NCBI GenBank assembly: GCA_003244035.1
Contig: QHBV01000081.1
Location: 1-6,949 of the forward strand
Source: Solirubrobacterales bacterium
Lineage (GTDB): Bacteria > Actinomycetota > Thermoleophilia > Solirubrobacterales > Solirubrobacteraceae
Reading direction: 5' to 3'
DNA length: 6,949 nucleotides
The notes under the pieces: generated by a model
What the model saw: only the letters and a program-made list of their open reading frames with translations
Told to the model about the DNA's origin: nothing
Databases searched by the model: none
Translations under genes and position numbers: made by a program
Shown here: piece after piece, positions 1-6,195 of the stretch
Layout: each line of letters starts with the position of its first letter
Numbering within the stretch: position 1 is the first letter of the stretch

Positions 1-35
1 CGCTCCCCGGTCTGCTGTACCGTGGGCAGCGACGC

Positions 36-905
36 ATGACTCCTCTTTTCGGCATCGTGCTCGCGCTCGGCTGCGCGCTGACGACTAACGTCGGCTTTCT
101 GTACAAGCATCGCGGCGCCTGTGCGGCGTCCGCCGTTGACATGCGCCGGCCGCTCCACTCGGCCCGCTCGCTGTTCTCCTCGCGGCTGTTCGCGGTCGGG
201 ATGCTGATCGCGCTGGGGGCGTGGATCCTGCACGTCGCCGCGATGGCGCTGGCGCCGCTGTCGGTCGTGCAGGTCGTGCTCGCGGGCGGCGTCGTACTGC
301 TCGCGGTCATGGCCGAGCGGATGTTCGGCCTGCGGATCAGCCGCCGCCAGTGGCTCGGGCTGGGGCTCACGGCCGTCGGTCTGATGCTGCTCGGGGTGAC
401 GTTGCCACCAGTCCACGGCGCGCACTCACATGCGTCTGTGCCCGGCCTGATCGCGTTCGAGGCGGGCCTGATCGCGGCGGGGACGCTGCTGATCATGGGT
501 CCGCGGATCGGCGCCCCGCGGGAGCACCACGGCTTCATGCTCGGGGCGGCAGCCGGGATCCTGTTCGGGGTGTCCGACATCGCGATCAAGGCGATCTCGG
601 GCCTGGTGGGCACCAGCGGCGTGGCCGGCCTGCTGACGCCGTGGCTGCTCGTGACCGTGGCCGCCTCTGTCGCCGCGTTCTACGCGTCGGCCAAGGGCCT
701 GCAGGACGGCGAGGCGGTGCCGGTGATCGCGGTCACCGGGACGGCCGCGAACGTCGCCGGAATCGTCGGCGGGGTGCTTGTCTTCGGCGATCCGCTGTCG
801 GCCCACCCGCTCGCGCTGGTCGTTCAGTGCCTGGCGTTCGTGCTGGTGCTGTTCGCCGCGTGGCTGACGCCGGGGCCGGTGCGGGCGGCGGCCGTGCCGG
901 CGTAG
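36..905 (+). CDS. DMT/NIPA-like multi-pass membrane transporter, substrate unknown
   Basis: The 289-residue product is almost entirely hydrophobic. I read about nine membrane segments, near residues 3-23, 50-72, 74-93, 104-124, 134-153, 166-186, 198-217, 228-250 and 257-276. The layout resembles the drug/metabolite transporter (DMT) superfamily and its NIPA-like branch: a first helix ending in FLYKHRGA, paired helix hairpins, and a GDP motif (251-253) before the last helix. No residue fixes the substrate; a metabolite or Mg2+ role would be a guess. A His-rich loop (HGAHSHAS, 127-134) lies between helices 4 and 5. The ATG at 36 begins directly with the first membrane helix and has a weak GGGCAG six bases upstream. 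It ends 61 bp before the aminotransferase in the same direction, so export or import of an amine or amino acid handled by that enzyme is possible, but that is only context. Confidence 0.8.
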   Translation: MTPLFGIVLALGCALTTNVGFLYKHRGACAASAVDMRRPLHSARSLFSSRLFAVGMLIALGAWILHVAAMALAPLSVVQVVLAGGVVLLAVMAERMFGLRISRRQWLGLGLTAVGLMLLGVTLPPVHGAHSHASVPGLIAFEAGLIAAGTLLIMGPRIGAPREHHGFMLGAAAGILFGVSDIAIKAISGLVGTSGVAGLLTPWLLVTVAASVAAFYASAKGLQDGEAVPVIAVTGTAANVAGIVGGVLVFGDPLSAHPLALVVQCLAFVLVLFAAWLTPGPVRAAAVPA

Positions 906-925
906 TCCGGGCTGAAAAGAAACCA

Positions 926-954
926 GCGCGGAGCCCCCTTGCGGGGCGGAGCGC
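926..954 (+). repeat. Imperfect hairpin between transporter and aminotransferase genes
   Basis: GCCCC (933-937) pairs with GGGGC (943-947) over a five-base loop. Outer GCGC arms (926-929 and 951-954) can also pair, leaving a symmetric GGA/GGA internal loop that could form tandem G-A pairs. It lies just after the transporter stop codon and just before the putative -10 of the next gene. There is no T-run, so it is not a standard intrinsic terminator. Confidence 0.4.
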
Positions 955-956
955 CC

Positions 957-962
957 TATCCT
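957..962 (+). promoter_or_regulatory. Candidate -10 element (TATCCT) for the aminotransferase-ald operon
   Basis: TATCCT fits the TAnnnT pattern and sits only 4 bases before GTG 967 and 10 before ATG 973. Transcription would start at about 969-970, giving a leaderless or nearly leaderless message from ATG 973. No SD site precedes either start, which agrees with this. I see no convincing -35 at normal spacing, so the call is tentative. Confidence 0.35.
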
Positions 963-966
963 CATC

Positions 967-2346
967 GTGGCGATGGTGAGCACCGAAGCGACCAGCACGC
1001 TGCAGCAGCTCGCCCGTCGCCACCTGTGGATGCACTTCGCCCGCCTGTCGGCGTACGAGGAGCAGGAGATCCCGATCATCGTCCGCGGCGAGGGTTGCTA
1101 CGTCTACGACGAGCACGACAAGCGCTACCTCGACGGGCTCTCGGCGCTGTTCTGCGTGAACATCGGCCACGGCCGCGCCGATATCGCCCAGGCCGGGGCC
1201 GATCAGGCCAAGCAGCTGGGGTTCTTCACCAACTGGTCCTACGCGCACCCGCCCGCGATCGAGCTCGCGACGCGGATCGCGTCGCTGGCGCCGGGCGATC
1301 TGAACCGCGTGTTCTTCACCAGCGGCGGCTCGGAGGCGGTCGAGTCGGCGCTGAAGCTCGCGCGCCAGTACTTCAAGCTGGCGGGCAAGCCACGCAAGCA
1401 CAAGCTGATCGCGCGGGAGACCGCGTACCACGGAACCAGCCTGGGGGCGCTGTCGGCGACCGGGATCACCGCCCTGCGCGAGCCGTTCGAGCCGCTGGCG
1501 CCGGGTGGCTGTCACGTCCCTGCCACGAATCTGTATCGGTTGCCGGAGGGGGTGCCGGCGTCGTCGCTGGCGGAGGCGATCGCTCATCGGATCGCGTTCG
1601 AGGGCCCCGACACGGTCGCGGCGGTGATCCTCGAGCCCGTCCAGAACGCCGGCGGGTGCTTCACCCCACCCGAGGGCTACTTCCAGCGCATACGCGAGAT
1701 CTGCGACGAGCACGACGTGCTGCTGATCTCCGACGAGGTGATCTGCGCGTGGGGCCGCCTCGGCGAATGGTTCGGTGCCGATCGCTACCAGTACCAACCG
1801 GACATCATCACGACCGCCAAGGGGTTGTCCAGCGCTTATGCGCCGATCGGGGCGATGATCGTCTCCGACCGGGTGGCCGAGCCTTTCCTGAGTGGGGCGG
1901 CCAGCTTCACCCACGGGTTCACGTTTGCGGGCCATCCGATCTGCGCGGCGGTGGCTCTTGCCAACCTCGACGCGCTCGAGCGCGAGCGCGTGCTGGAAGG
2001 CGTGCGCTCGGGTGAGCCGGTGTTCCGGGCGATGCTCGAGTCGCTGCGCGACCTGCCGATCGTCGGCGATGTGCGCGGCGCGGGCTACTTCCAGGCGATC
2101 GAGCTGGTCAAGGACGCTCGGACGAAGGAGTCCTTCACCGCTGCGGAGTCCGATTCCCTGCTGCGGGGCTTCCTCGCGGGCGAGCTGTATCGCCGCGGGC
2201 TGATCTGCCGCGCCGATGACCGTGGCGAACCGGTGATCCAGCTCTCGCCACCGTTGATCGCCGGTCCCGAGCAGTTCGCCGAGATCGAGGCGATCCTGCG
2301 CCCGGTGCTGGGGGATGCGGGGGAGCGGATGGGTTGCAAGGCCTGA
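967..2346 (+). CDS. Class III (omega-type) PLP-dependent aminotransferase
   Basis: This fold-type I PLP enzyme has 459 residues, a full-length size for the family. Counting from GTG 967: the SGGSEAVE phosphate-binding loop is at 119-126; YHG at 154-156 supplies the aromatic residue that stacks on PLP; E223 in EPVQ lies near the active site; D256 in SDEV contacts the pyridine nitrogen; K285 in TAKGLSSAY is the Schiff-base lysine; and TFAGHP is at 319-324. All key residues are present, so it should be active. The family moves an amino group from an omega-amine or omega-amino acid (for example beta-alanine, GABA, taurine or a diamine) to a keto acid, often pyruvate. The sequence alone does not fix the substrate. 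The adjacent ald, one base downstream, favours pyruvate as acceptor. ATG 973 is an equally good start, and with the -10 at 957-962 perhaps the better one. Confidence 0.93.
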   Translation: MAMVSTEATSTLQQLARRHLWMHFARLSAYEEQEIPIIVRGEGCYVYDEHDKRYLDGLSALFCVNIGHGRADIAQAGADQAKQLGFFTNWSYAHPPAIELATRIASLAPGDLNRVFFTSGGSEAVESALKLARQYFKLAGKPRKHKLIARETAYHGTSLGALSATGITALREPFEPLAPGGCHVPATNLYRLPEGVPASSLAEAIAHRIAFEGPDTVAAVILEPVQNAGGCFTPPEGYFQRIREICDEHDVLLISDEVICAWGRLGEWFGADRYQYQPDIITTAKGLSSAYAPIGAMIVSDRVAEPFLSGAASFTHGFTFAGHPICAAVALANLDALERERVLEGVRSGEPVFRAMLESLRDLPIVGDVRGAGYFQAIELVKDARTKESFTAAESDSLLRGFLAGELYRRGLICRADDRGEPVIQLSPPLIAGPEQFAEIEAILRPVLGDAGERMGCKA

Positions 2347-2347
2347 C

Positions 2348-3484
2348 GTGAGGGTCGGGGTACCGACCGAGGTCAAGCCCGACGAGTACCGCGTCGCGCT
2401 CACCCCCGCCGGCGTGCGCGAGCTGGTCGACGCCGGGCACGAGGTGCTCGTGCAGGCCGGCGCCGGACTCGGCTCTGCGATCACCGACGCGGCGTACGGC
2501 GCGCAGGGCGCTTTGATTGCGCCGGATGCCGCTGAGGTGTTCGGGGGCTCCGAGCTGATCATCAAGGTCAAGGAGCCCCAGCCGTTCGAAGTCCGCCGGC
2601 TCGAGTGCCGCCACACGCTCTTCACCTATCTGCACCTGGCGGCGGATGCCGGCTTGACGCGGGCGCTGATGGCCTCGGGCGCCACCTGCATCGCGTATGA
2701 GACCGTCGAGGACGCTCGCGGCCGGCTGCCGCTGCTCGCGCCGATGTCCGAGGTCGCCGGCAAGATCGCGACCCAGGCGGGTGCGTTCATGCTCGAGAAG
2801 CCGCTCGGGGGCAGGGGCATCCTGCTCGGCGGGGTGCCCGGCGTCGCGGCCGCGAACGTGCTCGTCATCGGTGGGGGCGTGGTCGGGATGAACGCAGCGT
2901 TCATCGCGCTCGGGATGGAGGCGTCCGTGTCCGTGTTCGACCGCAACATCGACCGCCTGCGCGAGCTCGACATCGCCTTCGGCGGACGCGCCAACACTTG
3001 CTTTGCGACCACGCTGTCGATCGAGGAGCGGCTGCCGGGCGCCGATCTCGTGATCGGGGCGGTGCTCGTGCACGGCGCACGCGCACCGCACGTGATCACA
3101 CGGGCGCAGCTCGGCTTGATGAAGCGCCAAGCGGTGCTGGTCGACGTCTCGATCGATCAGGGCGGGTGCTTTGAGACCTCGCGGCCGACGACGCACTCCG
3201 ACCCCGTGTTCGAAGTCGACGGGGTCACCCACTACTGCGTGACCAACATGCCCGGCGCGGTCCCGATCACCTCGACCTACGCGCTAACGAACGCGACCAT
3301 GCCCTATGTGCTGGCGCTGGCTCGTCTTGGCGTGGGCGGCGCCGTCGCGGCGAACCCCGGGCTGGCGCTGGGAGTCAACGTCGCCGGCGGCCGCGTGACG
3401 TGTGCACCGGTGGCGGCGGCGGTGGGGGTGGAGTGCGCGGGTGTCGGCGAGGCGCTCGGGGCCACCGCGCGCCCGCTGGCATAG
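2348..3484 (+). CDS. ald: Alanine dehydrogenase (NAD-dependent)
   Basis: It catalyses L-alanine + NAD+ + H2O = pyruvate + NH4+ + NADH in the cytoplasm. The 378-residue product is close to the usual length of about 370. Counting from GTG 2348, it has the family N-terminus RVGVPTEVKPDEYRVALTP, R15 and K75 (VKEP) for substrate binding, H96 (YLHLA) as catalytic acid/base, the nucleotide loop GGGVVG (175-180) with D198 at the end of the second strand of the Rossmann fold, and D270 in SIDQGG. These numbers agree with those known for the Mycobacterium tuberculosis and Phormidium enzymes. GTG 2348 is chosen because an upstream ATG at 2315 would add eleven residues lacking family similarity. The start lies one base after the aminotransferase TGA, with a weak AAGG at 2338-2341, so translational coupling is likely. 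The C-terminus runs about 15 residues past the usual end. Confidence 0.95.
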   Translation: MRVGVPTEVKPDEYRVALTPAGVRELVDAGHEVLVQAGAGLGSAITDAAYGAQGALIAPDAAEVFGGSELIIKVKEPQPFEVRRLECRHTLFTYLHLAADAGLTRALMASGATCIAYETVEDARGRLPLLAPMSEVAGKIATQAGAFMLEKPLGGRGILLGGVPGVAAANVLVIGGGVVGMNAAFIALGMEASVSVFDRNIDRLRELDIAFGGRANTCFATTLSIEERLPGADLVIGAVLVHGARAPHVITRAQLGLMKRQAVLVDVSIDQGGCFETSRPTTHSDPVFEVDGVTHYCVTNMPGAVPITSTYALTNATMPYVLALARLGVGGAVAANPGLALGVNVAGGRVTCAPVAAAVGVECAGVGEALGATARPLA

Positions 3485-3522
3485 ACTGGTTGCGCGGTTG
3501 GGCAATGGCGGTAGGGAATGAG

Positions 3523-3660
3523 ATGGTGCCCGTCGGCATCGTTCTGCGGGGCGGTCGACGACGGAGCAGCCACGCCAAGCGCGTGGAGCTGACGGCGAAG
3601 GCAAGCTTCAAGCCGGCGGCCGCGGTACTCGCCGCGAAGACGCTCACACTCGCGCCGTAG
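3523..3660 (+). CDS. Doubtful small basic ORF (45 aa), possible HU-like tail remnant
   Basis: I do not recognise this gene with certainty. The ATG at 3523 has AGGGA five bases upstream (3513-3517); another in-frame ATG lies at 3505. The product is small and basic (GGRRRSSHAKR near residues 10-20), and third codon positions are mostly G/C. The minus strand shares the same wobble position here and is also open, so codon bias does not settle the strand. The segment KRVELTAKASFKPAAAVLAA loosely resembles the last strand and helix of HU-family DNA-binding proteins (consensus like VEIPAKxxxxFKPGKALKDA). If that is meaningful, this is a decayed HU fragment; it may equally be chance. It lies between ald and a convergent gene. 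Confidence 0.25.
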   Translation: MVPVGIVLRGGRRRSSHAKRVELTAKASFKPAAAVLAAKTLTLAP

Positions 3661-3681
3661 ATGGGCGGCCCCTGGCGACGC

Positions 3682-3712
3682 GGCGGCTCAGCCCGCGGTC
3701 CGCGCAGCCGCC
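3682..3712. repeat. Hairpin at the convergent gene ends
   Basis: GGCGGCT (3682-3688) and AGCCGCC (3706-3712) form a perfect 7-bp stem, and the loop can pair further (CGCG 3694-3697 with CGCG 3701-3704). It overlaps the stop codon of the minus-strand gene and lies 22 bp past the small plus-strand ORF. It could help end transcription from either side, but neither strand has a T-run, so an intrinsic terminator is not shown. Confidence 0.35.
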
Positions 3713-4284
3713 TGCCTCCGAGCTGCGCGCTCCAGTGAGCGGCGCAGCGCGGCGGCTGCGCTCCGCGCGCGGAGGCTCGCCTCCTGGCGGGCTCGAGCGA
3801 GCTCGACCGGCGCCACGCGGCGGACCAGCCTCTGCAAGGCGCGGTGTGCGTGGGTACGGGCAGTCGCTCTCGCACGCGCGAGAGCGAGAGCGTAGGCGCG
3901 CTGGAGTGCCGAGCTGCGAGCGCCGGCACCGGTGGCGCAGGCACGGGCTGCCTTCGTCGCGCTCTGGCCCACGGTGAGTACCGCGTGCGTGCGCGCCCGC
4001 TCGACGAGAGTTGCCGAGCGCGTGACGGCTACCGATCCCTTCGGTCCGGTCGCCCGTTCGGTCACGGTAACGGGAGCGGTTGCCGTGGCCGTGCCGGCCG
4101 CGGTCCCCCGGGCAACTGCCTGTGCTTGGGCGTGGGCGGTGACGCAGGCGCGGGTCGGCTGCGGCCCGCTGATGCTCGGCGTGCCGACGTGCTTCGCGCC
4201 GCCGCCGTACGCGAGCACAGCGATCGCGATCAGCCCCAGGATCGCCACCAGCAGGAGGGCGAAGGGCGGACGGCGCAGGCGCAC
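3688..4284 (-). CDS. Membrane-anchored Ala/Arg-rich hypothetical protein
   Basis: I do not recognise a family. From GTG 4284 the product has 198 residues. A short basic N-terminus (RLRRPP) is followed by one strong membrane segment (about residues 8-27, FALLLVAILGLIAIAVLAYG), then a Ser/Thr/Ala-rich region (about 35-95), then an Ala/Arg-rich helical or coiled-coil tail to the end. A basic N-terminus before one helix predicts a type II anchor or uncleaved signal, with the tail outside the cell. Two Cys (in ACVTAH and RACATG) may form a disulfide. Longer reading into rpsL and rpsG antisense has no sensible start near and is rejected; GTG 4284 is the only usual start just before the hydrophobic segment. 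No clear SD is present. It diverges from rpsL across 78 bp. The plus strand is also open here but gives no recognisable protein. Confidence 0.6.
   Translation of the reverse strand: MRLRRPPFALLLVAILGLIAIAVLAYGGGAKHVGTPSISGPQPTRACVTAHAQAQAVARGTAAGTATATAPVTVTERATGPKGSVAVTRSATLVERARTHAVLTVGQSATKAARACATGAGARSSALQRAYALALARARATARTHAHRALQRLVRRVAPVELARARQEASLRARSAAAALRRSLERAARRQAAARTAG
3864..3887. repeat. Perfect 10-bp hairpin inside the Ala/Arg-rich gene
   Basis: TCGCTCTCGC (3864-3873) and GCGAGAGCGA (3878-3887) are exact reverse complements around a four-base ACGC loop. On the minus strand this part encodes the LALARARA region of the tail. Mixed CTC/CGT/AGA codons make the palindrome possible, so it may come from the repetitive coding sequence, but a stem this long in an mRNA would be stable. 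Confidence 0.55.
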
Positions 4285-4344
4285 CCGCGAGATGATGCCG
4301 TGGCGGGCGCTTGCTTTTTCCGGCTCGGCCGTTACTCGTTGTCC

Positions 4345-4353
4345 TGCTACGCT
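4345..4353 (+). promoter_or_regulatory. Candidate extended -10 (TGC-TACGCT) for rpsL-rpsG
   Basis: TACGCT at 4348-4353 fits TAnnnT and is preceded by TGC, an extended -10. It lies in the 78-bp divergent gap. The predicted start of transcription is about 4360, so rpsL (ATG 4363) would be leaderless or nearly so, and the AGG at 4354-4356 would not be transcribed. No -35 is visible at 16-18 bp. Confidence 0.4.
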
Positions 4354-4362
4354 AGGCGGCGC

Positions 4363-4758
4363 ATGCCGACCACCAGTCAGCTGATCCGCAAGGGTCGCAC
4401 CGCGCCGAAGAAGAAGCTCGCTACTCCGGGCCTGAAGACCGGCAAGGGGCGCAAGAAGAAGGTAGCCGCCCCGCAGCGACGCGGCGTCTGCACGCGGGTC
4501 TTCACGACCACGCCGAAGAAGCCGAACTCGGCCCTGCGCAAGGTCGCGCGCGTACGGCTGACCAACGGGATGGAGGTCAACGCCTACATCCCCGGTGAGG
4601 GCCACAACCTCCAGGAGCACTCGGTCGTGCTCGTCCGCGGCGGGCGAGTCAAGGATCTCCCCGGCTATCGCTACAAGGTCATCCGCGGCACTCTCGACGC
4701 AGCCGGCGTCAGCGACCGCAAGAAGGCACGCTCGCAGTACGGCGTGAAGGCGAAGTGA
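4363..4758 (+). CDS. rpsL: 30S ribosomal protein S12
   Basis: S12 sits at the 30S decoding centre and interface and affects accuracy of tRNA selection. The 131-residue product shows the family hallmarks: MPTTSQLIRKG at the start, QRRGVCTRV (38-46), TTTPKKPNSALRK (48-60), GEGHNLQEHS (78-87), RGGRVKDLPG (92-101) and a C-terminal ARSQYGVK. K52 and K97 match K43 and K88 of the M. tuberculosis protein, the classical streptomycin-resistance positions; both are lysine, the sensitive state. D98 matches the aspartate that RimO methylthiolates in E. coli. The protein is about nine residues longer than the M. tuberculosis form because of a basic insertion at about 26-34 (TGKGRKKKV) before the PQRRG motif. 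ATG 4363 begins exactly at the conserved N-terminus. It heads the rpsL-rpsG pair. Confidence 0.98.
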   Translation: MPTTSQLIRKGRTAPKKKLATPGLKTGKGRKKKVAAPQRRGVCTRVFTTTPKKPNSALRKVARVRLTNGMEVNAYIPGEGHNLQEHSVVLVRGGRVKDLPGYRYKVIRGTLDAAGVSDRKKARSQYGVKAK

Positions 4759-4774
4759 AGGGCCCGAGCCGCTA

Positions 4775-5245
4775 GTGCCACGGCGGGCCGCAGCACAGAT
4801 CAGGTGGGTCGAGCCGGATGCGGTCCACCGCAACCGACTCGTCCAGCAGGTCATCAACAAGGTGATGCTGGACGGCAAGAAGTCGATTGCGGAGAAGATC
4901 GTCCACGACGCGCTCGCGATCATCGCCGAGCGCAGCGGCAAGGACTCGGTCGAGCAGCTCGAGGCAGGGGTCAAGGCGCTGACGCCGGTGCTCGAGGTGC
5001 GCTCCCGGAGGGTCGGCGGCGCCACCTACCAGGTGCCGGTGGAGGTGCCCCCGCGCCGCGCCCGCACGCTCGCGGTCCGCTGGCTGGTGCAGTTCTCCCG
5101 CCAGCGGCGCGAGAAGACGATGGCGCAGCGACTCGCGCACGAACTGCTGGATGCTCAGCAGCAGCAGGGGGCCGCGTACAAGCGCAAGGACGATATCTAC
5201 CGCATGGCGCAGGCGAACCGGGCGTTCGCGCACTACCGCTGGTAG
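4775..5245 (+). CDS. rpsG: 30S ribosomal protein S7
   Basis: S7 nucleates assembly of the 30S head by binding the 3' domain of 16S rRNA and lies near the E site. The 156-residue product has the usual length and motifs: MPRRA at the start, LVQQVINKVMLDGKKSIAEKIVHDA (about 22-46), the beta-hairpin region VGGATYQVPVEVPPRRA (80-96), RWLVQFSRQRREKTMAQRLAHELLDA (about 102-127) and the end RMAQANRAFAHYRW. GTG 4775 matches the conserved MPRR start. It lies 16 bp after rpsL with no strong SD, so translation is probably coupled. In E. coli S7 represses its operon by binding a longer rpsL-rpsG gap; this gap is too short for such a site. fusA does not follow: a convergent gene ends 18 bp downstream. Confidence 0.98.
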   Translation: MPRRAAAQIRWVEPDAVHRNRLVQQVINKVMLDGKKSIAEKIVHDALAIIAERSGKDSVEQLEAGVKALTPVLEVRSRRVGGATYQVPVEVPPRRARTLAVRWLVQFSRQRREKTMAQRLAHELLDAQQQQGAAYKRKDDIYRMAQANRAFAHYRW

Positions 5246-5263
5246 AGGCCCCCCGGTCGATCC

Positions 5264-6187
5264 TCAGCCGTCGTGGCGCGCGAGGGCGGCATTGAGGTCG
5301 GCGCGTACCTCCCGAGCCTCGCGTGAAAGCTGGCGCCAGGTGTAGCGGCGCACCTCGTGCCCGGCCCGCCTCAGGATCAGGTCTCGCCGGTGGTCGCGTT
5401 CGATCTGTGCGGCGGTGTGGTGCGCAGCATGACCGTCGAGCTCCACGACCAGGCGCTGCTCGCGCCAGAGCATGTCGATCATCAGGCCACCCAAGCTCGC
5501 GTTGACCTCGGGCGGTGGCAGCCCTGCTGAGACGCACAGCGCGAGGAACCGCTCCTCCAGCACGCTCCGCGTCAACGCCAGCTCAGGCTGGTGCTGCTCG
5601 AGTGCGACCCGCAGCCTTGCGCTGCCGGGCCTGCCGGGACCAAGAACCAGCCTCACCTCGTCCAAGTCGATCAGGTCTTGGAACTCCGCCTCGGCAAGTG
5701 CGCGCTTCACCCTGCGTAGCGGAGCGTTCGTGGCGTAGTCGAGCAGCGCCTGTGACACGCTGGTCACCGGCAGGCGCCGGTGGCGGGTGCGGCTCAGGCT
5801 GCGGCGATGATGGATTTGGATCCCCGCGACGGGCTGGCGCCGGCGGTCGGCGCTGATGTGGATCAAGTTTGGTGGCTCGTCGATCAGGCGCCACCACCAG
5901 GCCGCGGTTCCGTGGCTGAGGGTCGCGCCGGCGCCGGCGAAGAGCAGTGCCGCGGTGAGCGCTCCCTCTGGCGGGATGGTGGGATGACCGACCGCGTACA
6001 CGCCCGGGTGGATCCTGTGCAGCCGTCCCGCGGTCATCCAACGGGAAGCCCGTGACCTGCCGATGCCGCACGCACGCAGCTGCCGGTGGTCGATGACCCC
6101 CCACTGCTGGCCGGCGATCGCGGCCACGCGGCGGACTGATGTCGATTCGTCCCGCTGAGCGGGACCATCTGACATCGCCTCGGCCAT
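5264..6187 (-). CDS. AbiEi-like winged-helix + DUF559 (Vsr-like nuclease fold) protein
   Basis: The 307-residue product has two parts. Residues 18-68 (VRRVAAIAGQQWGVIDHRQLRACGI to RLHRIHPGVYAVGH) match the N-terminal winged-helix of AbiEi-type antitoxins. Residues 205-300 match DUF559, which is related to Vsr and other PD-(D/E)xK nucleases: SVLEERFLALC with E211/E212, AGLPPPEVN, D238 in IDMLW, E249 and D251 in VVELDGH, then ERDHRRDLILRRAGHEVRRYTW. The acidic residues are intact, so nuclease activity is possible, but most family members have no known function. Such proteins are common, often in several copies, in GC-rich actinobacteria. There is no AbiEii toxin gene next to it, so it is not a complete AbiE pair. 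ATG 6187 is used; ATG 6175 is a good alternative with GAGG just upstream. It converges on rpsG across 18 bp. Confidence 0.85.
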   Translation of the reverse strand: MAEAMSDGPAQRDESTSVRRVAAIAGQQWGVIDHRQLRACGIGRSRASRWMTAGRLHRIHPGVYAVGHPTIPPEGALTAALLFAGAGATLSHGTAAWWWRLIDEPPNLIHISADRRRQPVAGIQIHHRRSLSRTRHRRLPVTSVSQALLDYATNAPLRRVKRALAEAEFQDLIDLDEVRLVLGPGRPGSARLRVALEQHQPELALTRSVLEERFLALCVSAGLPPPEVNASLGGLMIDMLWREQRLVVELDGHAAHHTAAQIERDHRRDLILRRAGHEVRRYTWRQLSREAREVRADLNAALARHDG

Positions 6188-6195
6188 CCGCCGAT

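Noticed and set aside
2315..2347. ATG 2315 as the ald start
   Set aside because: It adds eleven residues with no family match and overlaps the aminotransferase; GTG 2348 matches the conserved N-terminus.
733..2625. Long minus-strand open frame of 630 codons opposite the aminotransferase
   Set aside because: It is a mirror of a strongly coding plus strand in GC-rich DNA; it has low-complexity Arg/Asp/His content and no recognisable domain.
2135..3232. Minus-strand open frame opposite ald
   Set aside because: Antisense shadow of alanine dehydrogenase, rich in Arg/His/Asp with no domain.
3409..3431. G-rich run that could form a two-layer G-quadruplex
   Set aside because: It is explained by Val/Ala/Gly codons at the C-terminus of ald; the G-runs are mostly of two, so stability is doubtful.
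3844..4362. Upstream extension of the rpsL frame
   Set aside because: The conserved S12 N-terminus begins exactly at ATG 4363; the upstream part is antisense to another gene.
3932..4384. Plus-strand 150-codon frame across the divergent region
   Set aside because: It runs opposite the membrane-anchored protein, overlaps the rpsL start out of frame and shows no domain. The minus strand's clear N-terminal membrane segment is the better reading.
4285..5025. N-terminal extension of the Ala/Arg-rich protein into rpsL and rpsG antisense
   Set aside because: The extension merely mirrors two ribosomal genes; the membrane segment just after GTG 4284 is the natural N-terminus.
5213..5229. Hairpin GCGAAC/GTTCGC near the rpsG end
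   Set aside because: It falls in the conserved codons for ANRAFA and lacks a T-run, so it is not a supported terminator.
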